Shown: piece by piece, positions 1-9,047 of the stretch | How positions within the stretch are numbered: position 1 is the first letter of the stretch | How the letters are laid out: each line of letters begins with the position of its first letter | Assembly: GCF_900176285.1 (NCBI RefSeq) | Contig: NZ_FWXF01000009.1 | Coordinates: forward strand, 1 to 64,000 | Length of the DNA: 64,000 nucleotides | DNA from: Desulfacinum hydrothermale DSM 13146 | GTDB taxonomy: Bacteria; Desulfobacterota; Syntrophobacteria; Syntrophobacterales; DSM-9756 | Direction of reading: 5' to 3' | Notes under the pieces: generated by a model | Databases searched by the model: none | What the model was told of the DNA's origin: nothing | The model's input: only the letters and a program-made list of their open reading frames with translations | Made by a program: the position numbers and the translations under genes

Positions 1-1414
1 CGTAGGCGATAGCGCCCGGCAAACCTCTTTTCCAGGCCCTCCTTATCCTTGAGATTCCATGAGATCTTGACCGCCTTACCATCTTTTTGTTCCACCCGAA
101 TCTCGTAAAATCGGGCCACCATCCGGTACTTTTCCTTGAGACGACCGATACGCTCCAGAACCCTTTCGTACTTCTTGATGCCGCCCTTTTTTTGAAGAGA
201 ATCGGCCATTCTTTGAAGATCCTGCTCAAAGCGCACTTGAAATCGGTTCTTGATGGACTCTTCTTTGTTTTTTCTACCCTCGCTTTCACAAAACAAGAAG
301 ACCTCACGAGAGTCTGCACTTCGGAGCGCCCTGACGATTCCAGAAGGACCTTCAAGGACAACATGGGGATCGCCCTCCGGAAGACCTTCAACCCGTCGTC
401 GGTCCACGCAGATGTAATCCAGGCCTTTGGCGCGAAGAATCTCCAGGTTCGCCTCCGTGGCGATACCCGCATCCATGACCACCGTGGGCCTCGGACTGTG
501 CAAATTGAGTTGCCGTGGGCGATGGAGCAGCATCTCCTCCACAACGGCTTCCAGAGTCGCCGGTTCTGAGACATTTCCGGCAAAGACCTTGCTGGTCTTG
601 GGGAAGCCCTCCTCGTCCAGCACCAGTCCCAAGGTCACAAGGGGCGGTCCGGTCGTTTTTCCTTGGAAACGCCCCGCTGAGCCTCTTGTGCGTTGGGATT
701 TCCTTCAAAGTAGGTGTTGGTCAGATCGTAGAGGATCAGCTTTTCTCCCAGTCCGAAAAGGCTCCTTTCCCGGTTCACAAGAGAGGCCTCAATGTCTTCC
801 TTGCGGGACAGCAATCGATCGCAGGTGCGATACAGGCTGGTAAGAGAGACGTGTTTTGCGTTGATGTCCATCACCTCATCCAGAGCGCTCCTTTGGTGAA
901 ACCACGCGTGGGTCTCCCGCTCGCTTGCGGGATGGATCAGCTTTCCAAGAATCAACACCTTGGCCCGGTCAATGTCCGCCTGGGTGAAGGCGCACTCCTT
1001 TAGAATCTTGGTCATCTGCAGCTGATCATAGGCCCAAGCCCCGACGGCCTCGGCTCCGACGGTGCGCACATCGCTCGTCTGAACGGAATCGATATCGACT
1101 GTTTGGCATTTATCTCCCTGCTTTTCCGGCTCGGCCTGAGCGGCTTGGATTCGCTTCTTACGCAAAAGCGAGACAAAATGAAGGGCCAGTTCTTCGATGT
1201 GTTTGGGTTGAGCAATGCTAGGCTGGCCCTTCATCTGGTCTTCGATACGCTTTGCCAGGCGTCTGAGCTCCTTGGGCTCCAGATCCAGCCTGCCCAGGTT
1301 GAGGAGAGTCCTCTGCCTGGGCCCGCTGGGGGTCCTGTAGGACTCGACCAGCTGGTGGTAGAAGTAGGTTTTGCCCGTTTGGGGGTCTTTCTTTCGCGCT
1401 CTTCGGATAAACAT
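1..1414 (-). pseudogene. IS1634-type DDE transposase, frameshifted and cut by the window edge
   Basis: The amino-terminal part reads from the ATG at 1414 to a TGA at 635-637 and carries the family-like segment LYDLTNTYFEGN. Continuing one base out of frame, the rest of the transposase (VTLGLVLDEEGFPKTSKV onward, including a VVMDAGIATEANLEIL stretch) stays open to base 1. A single missing base near 636-640 therefore separates the two halves, so this copy is probably inactive unless the shift is programmed or a sequencing error. Assignment to the IS1634 family rests on recalled motifs. The 3' end of the element lies outside the window. Confidence 0.8.
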
Positions 1415-1477
1415 AGTGGCAGCAGGCTAGCAGATATCATCTGGGAAGTCAATAGGGCACCCTATTTTCTGCCACTA
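1414..1477. repeat. Inverted repeat at the probable outer end of the IS1634-type element
   Basis: TAGTGGCAG at 1414-1422 is repeated inverted as CTGCCACTA at 1469-1477, just upstream of (and touching) the transposase start codon. The outer arm may be the terminal inverted repeat of the element, the inner one an operator or hairpin arm. The opposite end of the element is not in view, so the boundary is not proven. Confidence 0.4.
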
Positions 1478-1614
1478 CATTGGGTTTTCCGTCTTCCGGA
1501 ACCTCTTTTCAAGAACTGAGTGCCGCTCATCTGAGCGGTTTCTGAAAAATGGCCTTCAAAAATGGCAAACTCGGGCTACGAGGTAAGCCTGACGCTCCCT
1601 TTTGGATCCGCTGC

Positions 1615-3135
1615 TCAGTGGATGTTCCTTCCCAGGATACGGCGCACCATCTCCACCATTTCCTGCACGGCGTAGGGTTTGCGCAGGGCCCCTTTGAATC
1701 CGTACAGTTGATAGTTTTCCAGAATGGGATCTTCCGAATAACCCGTATAGATGATGGCCTTGGCTTGGGGATCGATCTCCAGAAGCTGGGCCATGGTGGA
1801 GATGCCGCCCACGCCGCCCCTTACCGTGAGGTCCAAGACGACCAGGTCGTACCGTCTGTCCATGTCCAGTGCCCGCTTGTAAAGCGATAGGGCCTCCTCG
1901 CCGTGGGCGGCTGTATCGCATTCCAAACCCATGTGCTTCATGACCGCCTGTGCCAACTGACGAAGGGCGGGCTCGTCGTCCATGACCAAAACGCGCCCCT
2001 TGATGCCTTCCTGGCTTTGGGGCTCGGGCTTTGCGGCTTCTTTGTGGGCTGTCGACACCGGAAGATAGAGGGTCACGGCGGAGGTGTTGCTATTGGGACG
2101 TGCCACCTGGACGAAGCCGCCATGGGCCTGAACCAATCTTTGCACCTTCAAGAGAGCAAAGCGGGAAGTCCACGAATCCTCCGACGCCTGCAGGGCACCG
2201 GCGCCCTCGATTTCGATCCGGACGCAGGGTGCCGGAAGAAAAGCAGCGTCCGATCCCACGCCCGGGTAGGGAAACAAAGCGTTTTCCACGCGAACCCGCA
2301 CCGTACCGGGTTCCTTCGTGGACGCCTTGGCCCATCGCAGAAGGTTTTTAAGGGCCTGTTCCAGGGCTTGCCGATCCCCATGGACGGGATGCAACGAGGG
2401 GCCAAGAGCCACATCCACGGCCACCGCCCGGTGGTCTTGAAGGGTGCGGGACCACGCGCCTTCCACGATTTCCGCCAGGTCCAACGGTTTCGGGTCCAGC
2501 TTGATCTCCCGGGCCAAGGAAAGTATCTGCTCGGAGAGGCTCTTGGCGCTACAGGCGGCTCGAAGGGCCTGCACGAGCGATGCGCTCGAGGCGCCGTCGG
2601 AGCCGGGTGCCGCCTGCAAGTCCTCCAGACGATCTTCCACGGTCTCCAGGAGATTGAAAAGATCCTTCCCAACGGCGACCGCCAAGGTGTTCAAGGCGTC
2701 CGTCCTCATGCGGTTGAGCGTGACCTCGCGGAGCCCTCGGCGTTTGGGGAGAAGCGAGGTCAGTAGCCTCAGCTCCTGCGGGCGGGGTGGTTTGAGCAGC
2801 CAACCGTCCGCGCCGGTTTGAAGCACCTTGCGCTCAAAATGGGTATCCTCGGGTGAGCCCAAAAGAACCACCGGCAAGAGCGGATGGGATTCCCTGAACT
2901 TGTTTGTGGGAAAGACCGCTGGGTTCCAATCTGGTGACGCATCGATCAGGACCAGCTCCGGGTCGAAACGCTCAATGGTCGCAGCGATCCCCCGGGCCGA
3001 AGCCTGGATCGGTCCCTGGAGGCGCGGCCCGCATTCTTTTTGGAGGATGCGCCGTGTGTCACGATCGAGCGCTCGGTCGGTCTCAATCAAGAGGATCCCA
3101 CCCCGGCCGTTCTGCTTTGCGTGCTTATGAGTCAT
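1615..3135 (-). CDS. Receiver-degenerate kinase-receiver signalling protein
   Basis: A protein of about 506 residues with an amino-terminal receiver domain (residues ~13-125; LVLIDASPD holds the likely phospho-acceptor Asp, LLKPPRP the conserved Lys), a central histidine-kinase-like region (~140-370) and a carboxy-terminal receiver (~385-500; VLVMDDEPAL, DLVVLDLTVRGG, ALRKPY). The H-box that normally reads like GIAHDFNNLL is here VAVGKDLFNLL, so the phosphorylatable His is a Lys. The ATPase region has an N-box-like ALKNLLRWA but no clear DxGxG. It is therefore probably a scaffold or phosphate sink rather than an active kinase. The ATG at 3135 was chosen over an upstream GTG at 3144 because GAGTGG lies just before it. 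It is divergent from the nickel operon. Confidence 0.75.
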   Translation of the reverse strand: MTHKHAKQNGRGGILLIETDRALDRDTRRILQKECGPRLQGPIQASARGIAATIERFDPELVLIDASPDWNPAVFPTNKFRESHPLLPVVLLGSPEDTHFERKVLQTGADGWLLKPPRPQELRLLTSLLPKRRGLREVTLNRMRTDALNTLAVAVGKDLFNLLETVEDRLEDLQAAPGSDGASSASLVQALRAACSAKSLSEQILSLAREIKLDPKPLDLAEIVEGAWSRTLQDHRAVAVDVALGPSLHPVHGDRQALEQALKNLLRWAKASTKEPGTVRVRVENALFPYPGVGSDAAFLPAPCVRIEIEGAGALQASEDSWTSRFALLKVQRLVQAHGGFVQVARPNSNTSAVTLYLPVSTAHKEAAKPEPQSQEGIKGRVLVMDDEPALRQLAQAVMKHMGLECDTAAHGEEALSLYKRALDMDRRYDLVVLDLTVRGGVGGISTMAQLLEIDPQAKAIIYTGYSEDPILENYQLYGFKGALRKPYAVQEMVEMVRRILGRNIH

Positions 3136-3360
3136 GGTAGCCACTCGATTCGCAGGGAGCCAAACCCGTTCCGGATGGGCCCTTTATAGTGGGAAGGAAA
3201 TGAGGACGCAAGTGCCAATGCAAAAGCGGTCTTGATTTCCTTTGCAGGCTGTGCTACCTGGAAGGTGCAATCGCTCCAGGAAGGGGCTGTTTGTTCAAAA
3301 AGTGACGGGGCGAGCCCAGCCCGTTGCATGGAAGAAGCAAGAACGGACGAGGGCCACGAA

Positions 3361-3396
3361 GGTCGGCATTGGTGCGAACCGATGCCGGCCTTTTTT
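3361..3396 (+). terminator. Attenuator-like intrinsic terminator in the leader of the nickel operon
   Basis: A 12-bp stem (GGTCGGCATTGG pairing with CCGATGCCGGCC, loop TGCGAA) is followed directly by six T on the plus strand. No plus-strand gene lies upstream, and the first gene of the nickel importer begins 40 bases later, so the hairpin sits in that operon's own leader. This is the usual arrangement of a transcription attenuator. The 120 bases before it contain another small hairpin (ACGGG...CCCGT near 3304-3324), but I could not match a known riboswitch consensus. Confidence 0.65.
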
Positions 3397-3435
3397 ACTT
3401 TCCTCATGCCGGGAACCAAGACGATGGAGGAGCGC

Positions 3436-3837
3436 ATGCAGAGACGTCAGCCCAAAACGGCGATGGGCCATCGAAAGCCCGCGCAAGGTTCGTGGGGACC
3501 ACAGGGAGTCGGGTTCGTGGCAATTGTGATGGTGGGCATCTTTTTCATCCTCTCTGGATCGGCCTGGGCCCACAAGGTGAGTGTGTTTGCCTACGCAGAA
3601 GGCGGAAAGATCTATGTGGAAGGCTACTTTTCCGACGGAACGCCGACGGCCCATGCCAAGGTCCGGGTGGCGGATGAGGCTGGAAAGCCCGTGGTACAGG
3701 GACAAATGGACAAAGAAGGGCACTTTCAATTTTCCGCACCGTCTTCTCCCTGCGATTTGAGCATCGAGCTGGATGCGTCCCTGGGCCACCGAGCCCGGTA
3801 TCTGCTGAAAAAAGAGGATTGGAGCGCTCGTCCATGA
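3436..3837 (+). CDS. nikK: NikK-like periplasmic component of nickel ECF importer
   Basis: About 133 residues with a hydrophobic signal segment (GFVAIVMVGIFFILSGSAWA) followed directly by HKVSVFAYAEGGKIYVEGYF, the His-led start of the mature domain seen in NikK-type proteins. Such proteins accompany CbiM/NikM importers in place of NikN and probably help deliver Ni(II) at the outer face of the membrane. The ATG at 3436 was chosen because GGAGG lies five bases before it; an ATG at 3424 overlaps that ribosome-binding site. The stop overlaps the next start (ATGA), so the genes are translationally coupled. Nickel rather than cobalt is inferred from the K-L-M-Q-O gene set. Confidence 0.7.
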   Translation: MQRRQPKTAMGHRKPAQGSWGPQGVGFVAIVMVGIFFILSGSAWAHKVSVFAYAEGGKIYVEGYFSDGTPTAHAKVRVADEAGKPVVQGQMDKEGHFQFSAPSSPCDLSIELDASLGHRARYLLKKEDWSARP

Positions 3838-4232
3838 AGGGATTTCTCTTTCGCCTAAGCAATGTCCTTTTAGGGGCTCTGGTCGTTCTGGCCATGTTGC
3901 CCGTTTTGAACGCCAGAGCCCAAGGTGCAGCGCCGCTCGCCGGCCCGACGGTTGGTCGGACGCCCGAAACCGTCCAGGCCGCCGACAAGCAGGGAAAGGA
4001 AGATCGGGAGGTCCTGGCCGCCCTGGAAGCCCAGCGCCGTGAGATGAACCAGGAATTGCGCCAAATCAAGCGGGAACTGGCAAGGCTTCGGGCTTCTCGG
4101 GATCGGGTGAGCCTGCACGACGTCGTGTCCGGGGTTGGATACATTGTGGGACTGTTCGGTGTGGCGGCCTTCGTGGCCTCACGCAAGAACGCATCGAAGA
4201 GCCCCGGCGGCACGGCCGATGATGCCCCGTAA
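3834..4232 (+). CDS. nikL: NikL-like small membrane protein of nickel importer
   Basis: About 132 residues: an amino-terminal hydrophobic segment (LLGALVVLAMLPVLNARA) that may be a signal or anchor, a charged coiled-coil-like middle (residues ~50-90, rich in Glu, Arg and Gln), and a carboxy-terminal membrane segment (VVSGVGYIVGLFGVAAFVAS). Two-membrane-span partners of this type accompany NikM in nikMKLQO systems. The start at 3834 overlaps the previous stop. Identification is mainly by position and topology; sequence similarity to NikL was not tested. Confidence 0.6.
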   Translation: MKGFLFRLSNVLLGALVVLAMLPVLNARAQGAAPLAGPTVGRTPETVQAADKQGKEDREVLAALEAQRREMNQELRQIKRELARLRASRDRVSLHDVVSGVGYIVGLFGVAAFVASRKNASKSPGGTADDAP

Positions 4233-4304
4233 TCCCCTCAGTCCGTGACGGAGCGCCGCGACGCTGTGTGTGGCCGCCTGTAGGCGCCAGTGGAGGTGTT
4301 TTCC

Positions 4305-4925
4305 ATGCATATTTCCGACGGAGTTTTGCCCACCCAGGTGGCTCTGACCTGCTTTGCGCTCAGTGCCGGCTGCGTCGCTGTGAGCCTTAAAAAGACGCAC
4401 TCGGAGGATCTTCCCAAGGTGGCGGTCATGACCTCCGCCTTCTTCGTGGCCTCCCTGGTCCATGTGCCCTTGGGGCCCACCAGTGTTCACCTGCTCTTGC
4501 CGGGTTTGGTGGGCATCTTCTTGGGGTGGAGTTCCTTTCTGGCCATCTTTCTGGGGCTTGTGCTCCAGTGCCTGCTCTTTCAATTCGGGGGCCTCACCGC
4601 CCTGGGGGCCAACGGGCTGATGATGGGCCTGCCTGCGTGGCTGGCGGCGGCGGTCTTCCATGGCTTTCGAGATGCTTCTTCACGTACGCGGCTGCTGGCG
4701 GGGGCCGTGGTGTCCGGGGGGGGCGTGGTCGTTGCGGCGCTCATCCTGGCCGTCCTGCTGGCCACCGGCGGCGAGGATTTTGCCGGAGTGGCCAAACTGG
4801 CCTTGGCGGCCCATGTGCCGGTGGTCGTCCTGGAAGCGGTCATCACCGGCTTTGTGCTGGCGTTTGTGGATCGGGTGAAGCCGGAACTCCTTGGCCGCAG
4901 CCCATGGAGGTCGGAGGCGAGATGA
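4305..4925 (+). CDS. nikM: Substrate-specific component of nickel/cobalt ECF importer (CbiM/NikM)
   Basis: A membrane protein of about 206 residues beginning MHISDGVLP. In CbiM/NikM proteins the amino-terminal Met-His segment inserts into the core and helps ligate the metal, so the ATG at 4305 is preferred over an upstream in-frame GTG at 4290, which would bury His-2. The internal VHVPLGPTSVHLLLPGLVG segment is also typical of the family and carries further conserved His. It binds Ni(II) or Co(II) and works with the Q (transmembrane) and O (ATPase) units that follow. It overlaps nikQ by four bases (ATGA). Confidence 0.9.
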   Translation: MHISDGVLPTQVALTCFALSAGCVAVSLKKTHSEDLPKVAVMTSAFFVASLVHVPLGPTSVHLLLPGLVGIFLGWSSFLAIFLGLVLQCLLFQFGGLTALGANGLMMGLPAWLAAAVFHGFRDASSRTRLLAGAVVSGGGVVVAALILAVLLATGGEDFAGVAKLALAAHVPVVVLEAVITGFVLAFVDRVKPELLGRSPWRSEAR

Positions 4926-5875
4926 AGGCTCTTCCCTTGCATTGGGATCCACTGGCTGCGACCGGCCTGGGACTTGCCGTCTTTCTCACGGTCCTTGTTG
5001 CCGTGGGGTGGTTTCGCTTGCGAAAACGTGGCCAAGGGTCGCCACGCCGCGAGGGGGAAGAAACGGAGCGGTGGGCCGTTCCCGAATTGGGGACCCATGA
5101 GCAAGCGCGGGGGAGGTCCATCTTTCACCGCTGGGATCCGCGGATCAAGATCGCTTCCCTGGTCTTTTTCGCCTTCTGTGCAGCATCTGTGGATCAATTG
5201 GGGGTGGCATGCGTTTGCTGCGCCATCTCCTGCGCGGCCCTGCTGACAGCTGGAACCCCTCTGGGCTTTGCCGCGAAAAGAATCGCTGCCATGGCCGGGT
5301 TTCTGGCCATGTTCTTTGTCGTCATGCCGCTCACCGTGCCGGTGCTGCCCGGAGATGAAGTGGTGCAACTGGGGGAGGCCGGCTGGATCCAGTTGAACCT
5401 TCGGGGATTCTCGGTGGCGGCCTTGGTGGCGGCCAAGGCCCTGAGCGTGGCTCTGCTGATGGAACCCCTCTTTCGGACCTGCACTTTTGCGCGTACAGTG
5501 AACGCGCTGGCGCGCATGGGCTTGCCCGAATCCCTCTGTCACATGCTCCTCATCATGTACCGCTACGTTTTTGTGTTCCGTCACGAGATCTCACGCCTTT
5601 GGGTTGGAATGGGAGTCCGGGGCTTTCGACCGGGCACCAACCGCCGGAGTTTCCATGCGTTGGGAAACTTCCTGGGGATGCTCTTCGTTCGCAGCCTGGA
5701 ACGCACTGAGCGGGTCTACGAAGCCATGCTGTGCCGGGGCTATTCGGGACGGTTCCCCGTTCGGGAGGGCTTCCATGCCCGTCCGAAGGACTGGGCCCTG
5801 GGAGCGTGCTGGATCGCCTTGAGTATGGGAGTATTGATCCTGGACGGTTGGGCCGTCCCGGTCCTTTTCCGCTGA
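4922..5875 (+). CDS. nikQ: Transmembrane coupling component of nickel ECF importer (CbiQ/NikQ)
   Basis: About 317 residues. The core begins at a WDPRIKIASL segment typical of T-components and ends with two Arg-Gly coupling motifs (GMGVRGF and AMLCRGYSG) expected to dock into the ATPases. An extra amino-terminal membrane helix and basic linker (residues 1-70) precede the core, longer than in a plain CbiQ; it may take over part of a small partner's role. The start at 4922 overlaps the nikM stop. It transmits ATP hydrolysis to the substrate-binding unit. Confidence 0.85.
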   Translation: MKALPLHWDPLAATGLGLAVFLTVLVAVGWFRLRKRGQGSPRREGEETERWAVPELGTHEQARGRSIFHRWDPRIKIASLVFFAFCAASVDQLGVACVCCAISCAALLTAGTPLGFAAKRIAAMAGFLAMFFVVMPLTVPVLPGDEVVQLGEAGWIQLNLRGFSVAALVAAKALSVALLMEPLFRTCTFARTVNALARMGLPESLCHMLLIMYRYVFVFRHEISRLWVGMGVRGFRPGTNRRSFHALGNFLGMLFVRSLERTERVYEAMLCRGYSGRFPVREGFHARPKDWALGACWIALSMGVLILDGWAVPVLFR

Positions 5876-5946
5876 CACCATCGCGGCTCGTCCTGGGACG
5901 TCGGGTCTCCGGAGGCCGTTTTCCCATCAGAAGAGGAAGCCAACCG

Positions 5947-7662
5947 GTGCATCTTCAAGCCATTCCCTGTCCGATTCGAACTGTATCCACACCTTCTGTC
6001 TTCCGCCTGGAAGGGGTGGACTATGTCTATCCCAACGGGCGCCAGGCCCTACGGCATATTGATCTTTCCATTCATGAGGGGGAGCGTATCGCGGTGCTGG
6101 GTCACAACGGCTCCGGAAAGACCACCCTGGCCCGGGTTCTGTCCGGGCTGGCTCCTCCCACCCAGGGTCGAGTCCTTTTTCAAGGCGATCCCCTGTCCCG
6201 CGAAAGATTGGAGGATCTCCGCCAGCGAGTCGGTTTTTTGTTTCAAGATCCGGACGATCAGCTCTTTTGCCCCACCGTTTTGGATGACGTCCTTTTCGGG
6301 CTGCTCAATTTCCAAGTGCCGCCAAAAGAGGCGGAAGAAAGGGCTCGAAAGGCCCTCGCCGCCATGGGACTGGAGGCGGAGGCCCATCGCGCTCCCCATC
6401 ACCTGAGCTACGGGCAAAGGAAACGGGCAGCCCTGGCGGCCATCTTGGCGCTGGAACCCGACGTGCTCATCCTGGACGAGCCCACGGCCAACATGGACCC
6501 GACCAGCGAGGCCCTGCTTTCCAAGGTGCTGAAGGACTACCCGGGTACCCTTATCTGCATCAGCCACGACATCCTTTTCCTCTACGGCCTGTGCACCCGC
6601 GCGGTGGTATTGCAGGCTGGGGGGATTCACCACGATACCTCCTTTGAAAGGCTCATCTCCCACCGGGCATCCCTTCAGGAACACGGACTCGACTTCACGT
6701 TCCGATTTCAGTGCTGCAATGGGAACGGGTCCCATGAACACGGCCGACGCCATCGTGCCATCCCCACATCCCCCGAGCTGATCTCGGAACAAGGTGCCTG
6801 CGGACCCGACCGCCGCTTGGTGGGCGCCCTTCCCAAAAGGGGATCCAAGGTCCATCCAGGCTCCGCACAGGGATTCTTCCTGGAAATGCTCGGTTTTTCC
6901 TATGCCTATGGTGACGGGACGGTGGCGCTGGAGAACGTGTCGTTTCAGGTGGGCCGCGGCGAGCGCCTGGCCCTGGTGGGGCCGAACGGGGCGGGCAAAT
7001 CCACTCTGGCCGCGTGTCTGGCGGGGATTCGCTGGGGAACGGGCCAATATCTCCTGGACGGCCGAAAGGTGGAGGGCGCGTTCAGGCGGAACCTGTGGCG
7101 CCACGTGGGGCTGGTGTTCCAGGATTCGGCGGACCAGATGGTCTGCTCCCGGTGCGGCGATGAGGTGGCCTTCGGCCTCAGGAATCTGGGATGGCCCGAA
7201 TCCAGGATCCGCAAGAAGGTCCAGGCCATGCTCCATTGGGCCGGACTGGAGGGATTCGAAGATCGGGTGCCCCAGCATCTCAGCGGCGGAGAGCGCAAGC
7301 GATTGGCCCTGGCGGCTGTGTTGGCCATGGAGCCGGAAGTGCTCATCCTGGACGAGCCCACCGCCGGGCTGGACCCGCAAACGGAACAGAAACTTCTCCA
7401 GCTTCTGGACGAAGTGGAAGCCACCCTGGTGCTCATCAGCCACGACGTCTGCTTCGTTTCCATGCTGACGGACCGGACCCTCTTGATGCACCGGGGAAGG
7501 ATCGTGGACGACCTGCCCACCGGAAAATTCCTGGTGGACCGGAACCTGCACTCCCTCTACGGGCTGGATTTTACGTACTACAACCGCTGCTGCCGCGAAA
7601 TACAGGACTTGCAAGAAGATCACCGTACCAATGCCGTAACGGAGACAGCGGATCTTCGTTGA
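5947..7662 (+). CDS. nikO: Tandem ATPase of nickel ECF importer (two fused CbiO/NikO domains)
   Basis: About 571 residues containing two ABC ATPase domains. Domain 1 has Walker A GHNGSGKTT (~residue 52), signature LSYGQRKRAALA and Walker B VLILDEPTANMDP. Domain 2 has GPNGAGKST (~residue 345), LSGGERKRLALA and VLILDEPTAGLDP. ECF importers need two ATPase subunits, so this fusion can supply both. Each half ends with a similar tail, GLDFT followed three residues later by a Cys-Cys pair (FRFQCCN and YYNRCCR); the linker after the first is rich in Gly, His and Arg. The GTG at 5947 was chosen because GAGGAAG precedes it. Domain calls are secure; the exact start is less so. Confidence 0.88.
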   Translation: MHLQAIPCPIRTVSTPSVFRLEGVDYVYPNGRQALRHIDLSIHEGERIAVLGHNGSGKTTLARVLSGLAPPTQGRVLFQGDPLSRERLEDLRQRVGFLFQDPDDQLFCPTVLDDVLFGLLNFQVPPKEAEERARKALAAMGLEAEAHRAPHHLSYGQRKRAALAAILALEPDVLILDEPTANMDPTSEALLSKVLKDYPGTLICISHDILFLYGLCTRAVVLQAGGIHHDTSFERLISHRASLQEHGLDFTFRFQCCNGNGSHEHGRRHRAIPTSPELISEQGACGPDRRLVGALPKRGSKVHPGSAQGFFLEMLGFSYAYGDGTVALENVSFQVGRGERLALVGPNGAGKSTLAACLAGIRWGTGQYLLDGRKVEGAFRRNLWRHVGLVFQDSADQMVCSRCGDEVAFGLRNLGWPESRIRKKVQAMLHWAGLEGFEDRVPQHLSGGERKRLALAAVLAMEPEVLILDEPTAGLDPQTEQKLLQLLDEVEATLVLISHDVCFVSMLTDRTLLMHRGRIVDDLPTGKFLVDRNLHSLYGLDFTYYNRCCREIQDLQEDHRTNAVTETADLR

Positions 7663-7742
7663 AAGTCGCGCCCCGCCATGGACAGACCGCGGTCCGTGAA
7701 GCGAACGCCGGAACGGATCGTCGGGTGCCCGCCGATGGCCGA

Positions 7743-8177
7743 TTATCCCCCGGTGAGGGCCTGGTAGCTGGCCAGGAGCCGTTGGGCCACCAGCCCCGCA
7801 AGCCTTTGCATCACGATGAGGCCTTCCTGGGGATGTTTGGCAAAGAGGCGCAGCAGACGGTCCCCATCGATGGAGAGAAGCTCGGCATCGGTTGCGCACG
7901 TGGCCGTGGCCGTGTACTGGCGGGGTTCCACCAGGGCAGACCAGCCGAACACGGACTGTTCGCGGTCCACCGGAAAGGTGATCGTGCGCTGGGAACCTTG
8001 AGACCCTACGGTGAGGTCCACCCGGCCGGTCACCAGGATATAGAGCTTGTCGGCCGCGTTTCCCTGCCGGAAAAGAACGGTTCCCGCCGGGCCTTTCACC
8101 TCCTGGGCCAACGCTGCGATCTCGTCGATCACATGGGATGGGATCCGCCGAAACAGATCCACTTCCTGGACAATCAT
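7743..8177 (-). CDS. Single-domain cyclic-nucleotide-binding-like protein
   Basis: About 144 residues, almost all one cyclic-nucleotide-binding (cupin-like) domain: LFRRIPSHVIDEIAALAQ, GTVLFRQGNAADKLYILVTGRV, then a beta-roll with PRQYTATATCATDAELLSI. No DNA-binding helix-turn-helix follows, unlike CRP/FNR regulators, so it probably acts through a partner or as a stand-alone sensor. The ATG at 8177 has a strong AGGAGGT ribosome-binding site; a longer reading from upstream is not needed. It is convergent with the nickel operon and divergent from cheW. The ligand cannot be told from sequence alone. Confidence 0.8.
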   Translation of the reverse strand: MIVQEVDLFRRIPSHVIDEIAALAQEVKGPAGTVLFRQGNAADKLYILVTGRVDLTVGSQGSQRTITFPVDREQSVFGWSALVEPRQYTATATCATDAELLSIDGDRLLRLFAKHPQEGLIVMQRLAGLVAQRLLASYQALTGG

Positions 8178-8466
8178 AGGCCACCTCCTGGGGGCGTGCT
8201 GCTGCGGCTGTGCGCACCCGCGCATCCTTCGCGCCGCCAAAACGGTTCCTCGCCCTGCACAAAAGGCCTCAACCATCTGATGATAGGTGCATTCTAACCC
8301 GCTCTCTTTTTGTTTCAAGTTCATTTCCCAATAGGCCGATAGGAATAGCGAAGATTGCAACCGCGGTTCCGCCCGAGAGGTCCCCGTGAGCCGGCTCAAC
8401 CCTTGGACCGGAGGGGCGGCGGATACACCACATGGTAGGCGGCAAAAGCCGAAAAGGAGGATGGTC

Positions 8467-8979
8467 GTGACGGCACAGAATGCAGCAGTGGTCATGGACA
8501 AGGAGGACCGATCCCGTGAGGGCAAGTACCTGACCTTTTCCTTGTGCAACGAGGAATACGGGATCGGCATTCTGAAGGTGAAGGAAATCATCGGGATGAT
8601 GGCCATCACACCCGTGCCCCAAACCCCCCATTTCGTCAAAGGGGTGGTCAACCTGCGCGGCAAGGTGATTCCCGTGATCGATCTGCGCTTGAAATTCGGC
8701 ATGGAGGAGTCGGAATACAACGAACGCACCTGCATCATCGTGGTGGAAACGAGTGGGGCCTCATCGTCTTATGCGATGATGGGTCTGGTGGTGGATTCCG
8801 TCTCCGAGGTGGTCAACATCAAGGAGGAGGACATCGAGGACTCGCCCGCCTTTGGGACACGTCTTTCCACCGAATACATCCTGGGAATGGCCAAAAGCGG
8901 CGATTCGGTGAAGATCCTCCTGGACATTGACAAGGTTCTCACCGCCCAAGAGATCCAGGCCCTGGAGAAGACGGCCTAA
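8467..8979 (+). CDS. cheW: Chemotaxis coupling protein CheW
   Basis: About 170 residues with the CheW fold: [23 protein letters not shown], then [27 protein letters not shown], which is the most conserved CheW segment, and a final [12 protein letters not shown]. It couples chemoreceptors to a CheA kinase. GTG at 8467 is preferred because GGAGG at 8456-8460 sits six bases upstream; the ATG at 8461 directly abuts it. The chemoreceptor gene follows 68 bases later, suggesting one operon and a dedicated receptor-adaptor pair. No cheA is in the window. Confidence 0.92.
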   Translation: MTAQNAAVVMDKEDRSREGKYLTFSLCNEEYGIGILKVKEIIGMMAITPVPQTPHFVKGVVNLRGKVIPVIDLRLKFGMEESEYNERTCIIVVETSGASSSYAMMGLVVDSVSEVVNIKEEDIEDSPAFGTRLSTEYILGMAKSGDSVKILLDIDKVLTAQEIQALEKTA

Positions 8980-9047
8980 GAGAGATCACGGCAGCGGAGC
9001 GATTTGCCCTGGCGAAACATCTCAATCGGAAAGCGGAGAACGAAGCC

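Noticed and set aside
635-637. TGA in the transposase as a further selenocysteine codon
   Set aside because: The similarity after the TGA continues in another frame, so a missing base explains it; there is no Cys position to replace.
3240-3360. Cobalamin or NiCo riboswitch before the nickel operon
   Set aside because: The cobalamin hallmarks that are plain at 21609-21782 are missing, and I could not place the NiCo four-way junction by eye; only an attenuator is claimed.
6049-8262. Long minus-strand open frame opposite the nickel ATPase gene
   Set aside because: It is a shadow of the ATPase and cNMP-protein genes; its translation resembles no protein and the opposite strand has all motifs.
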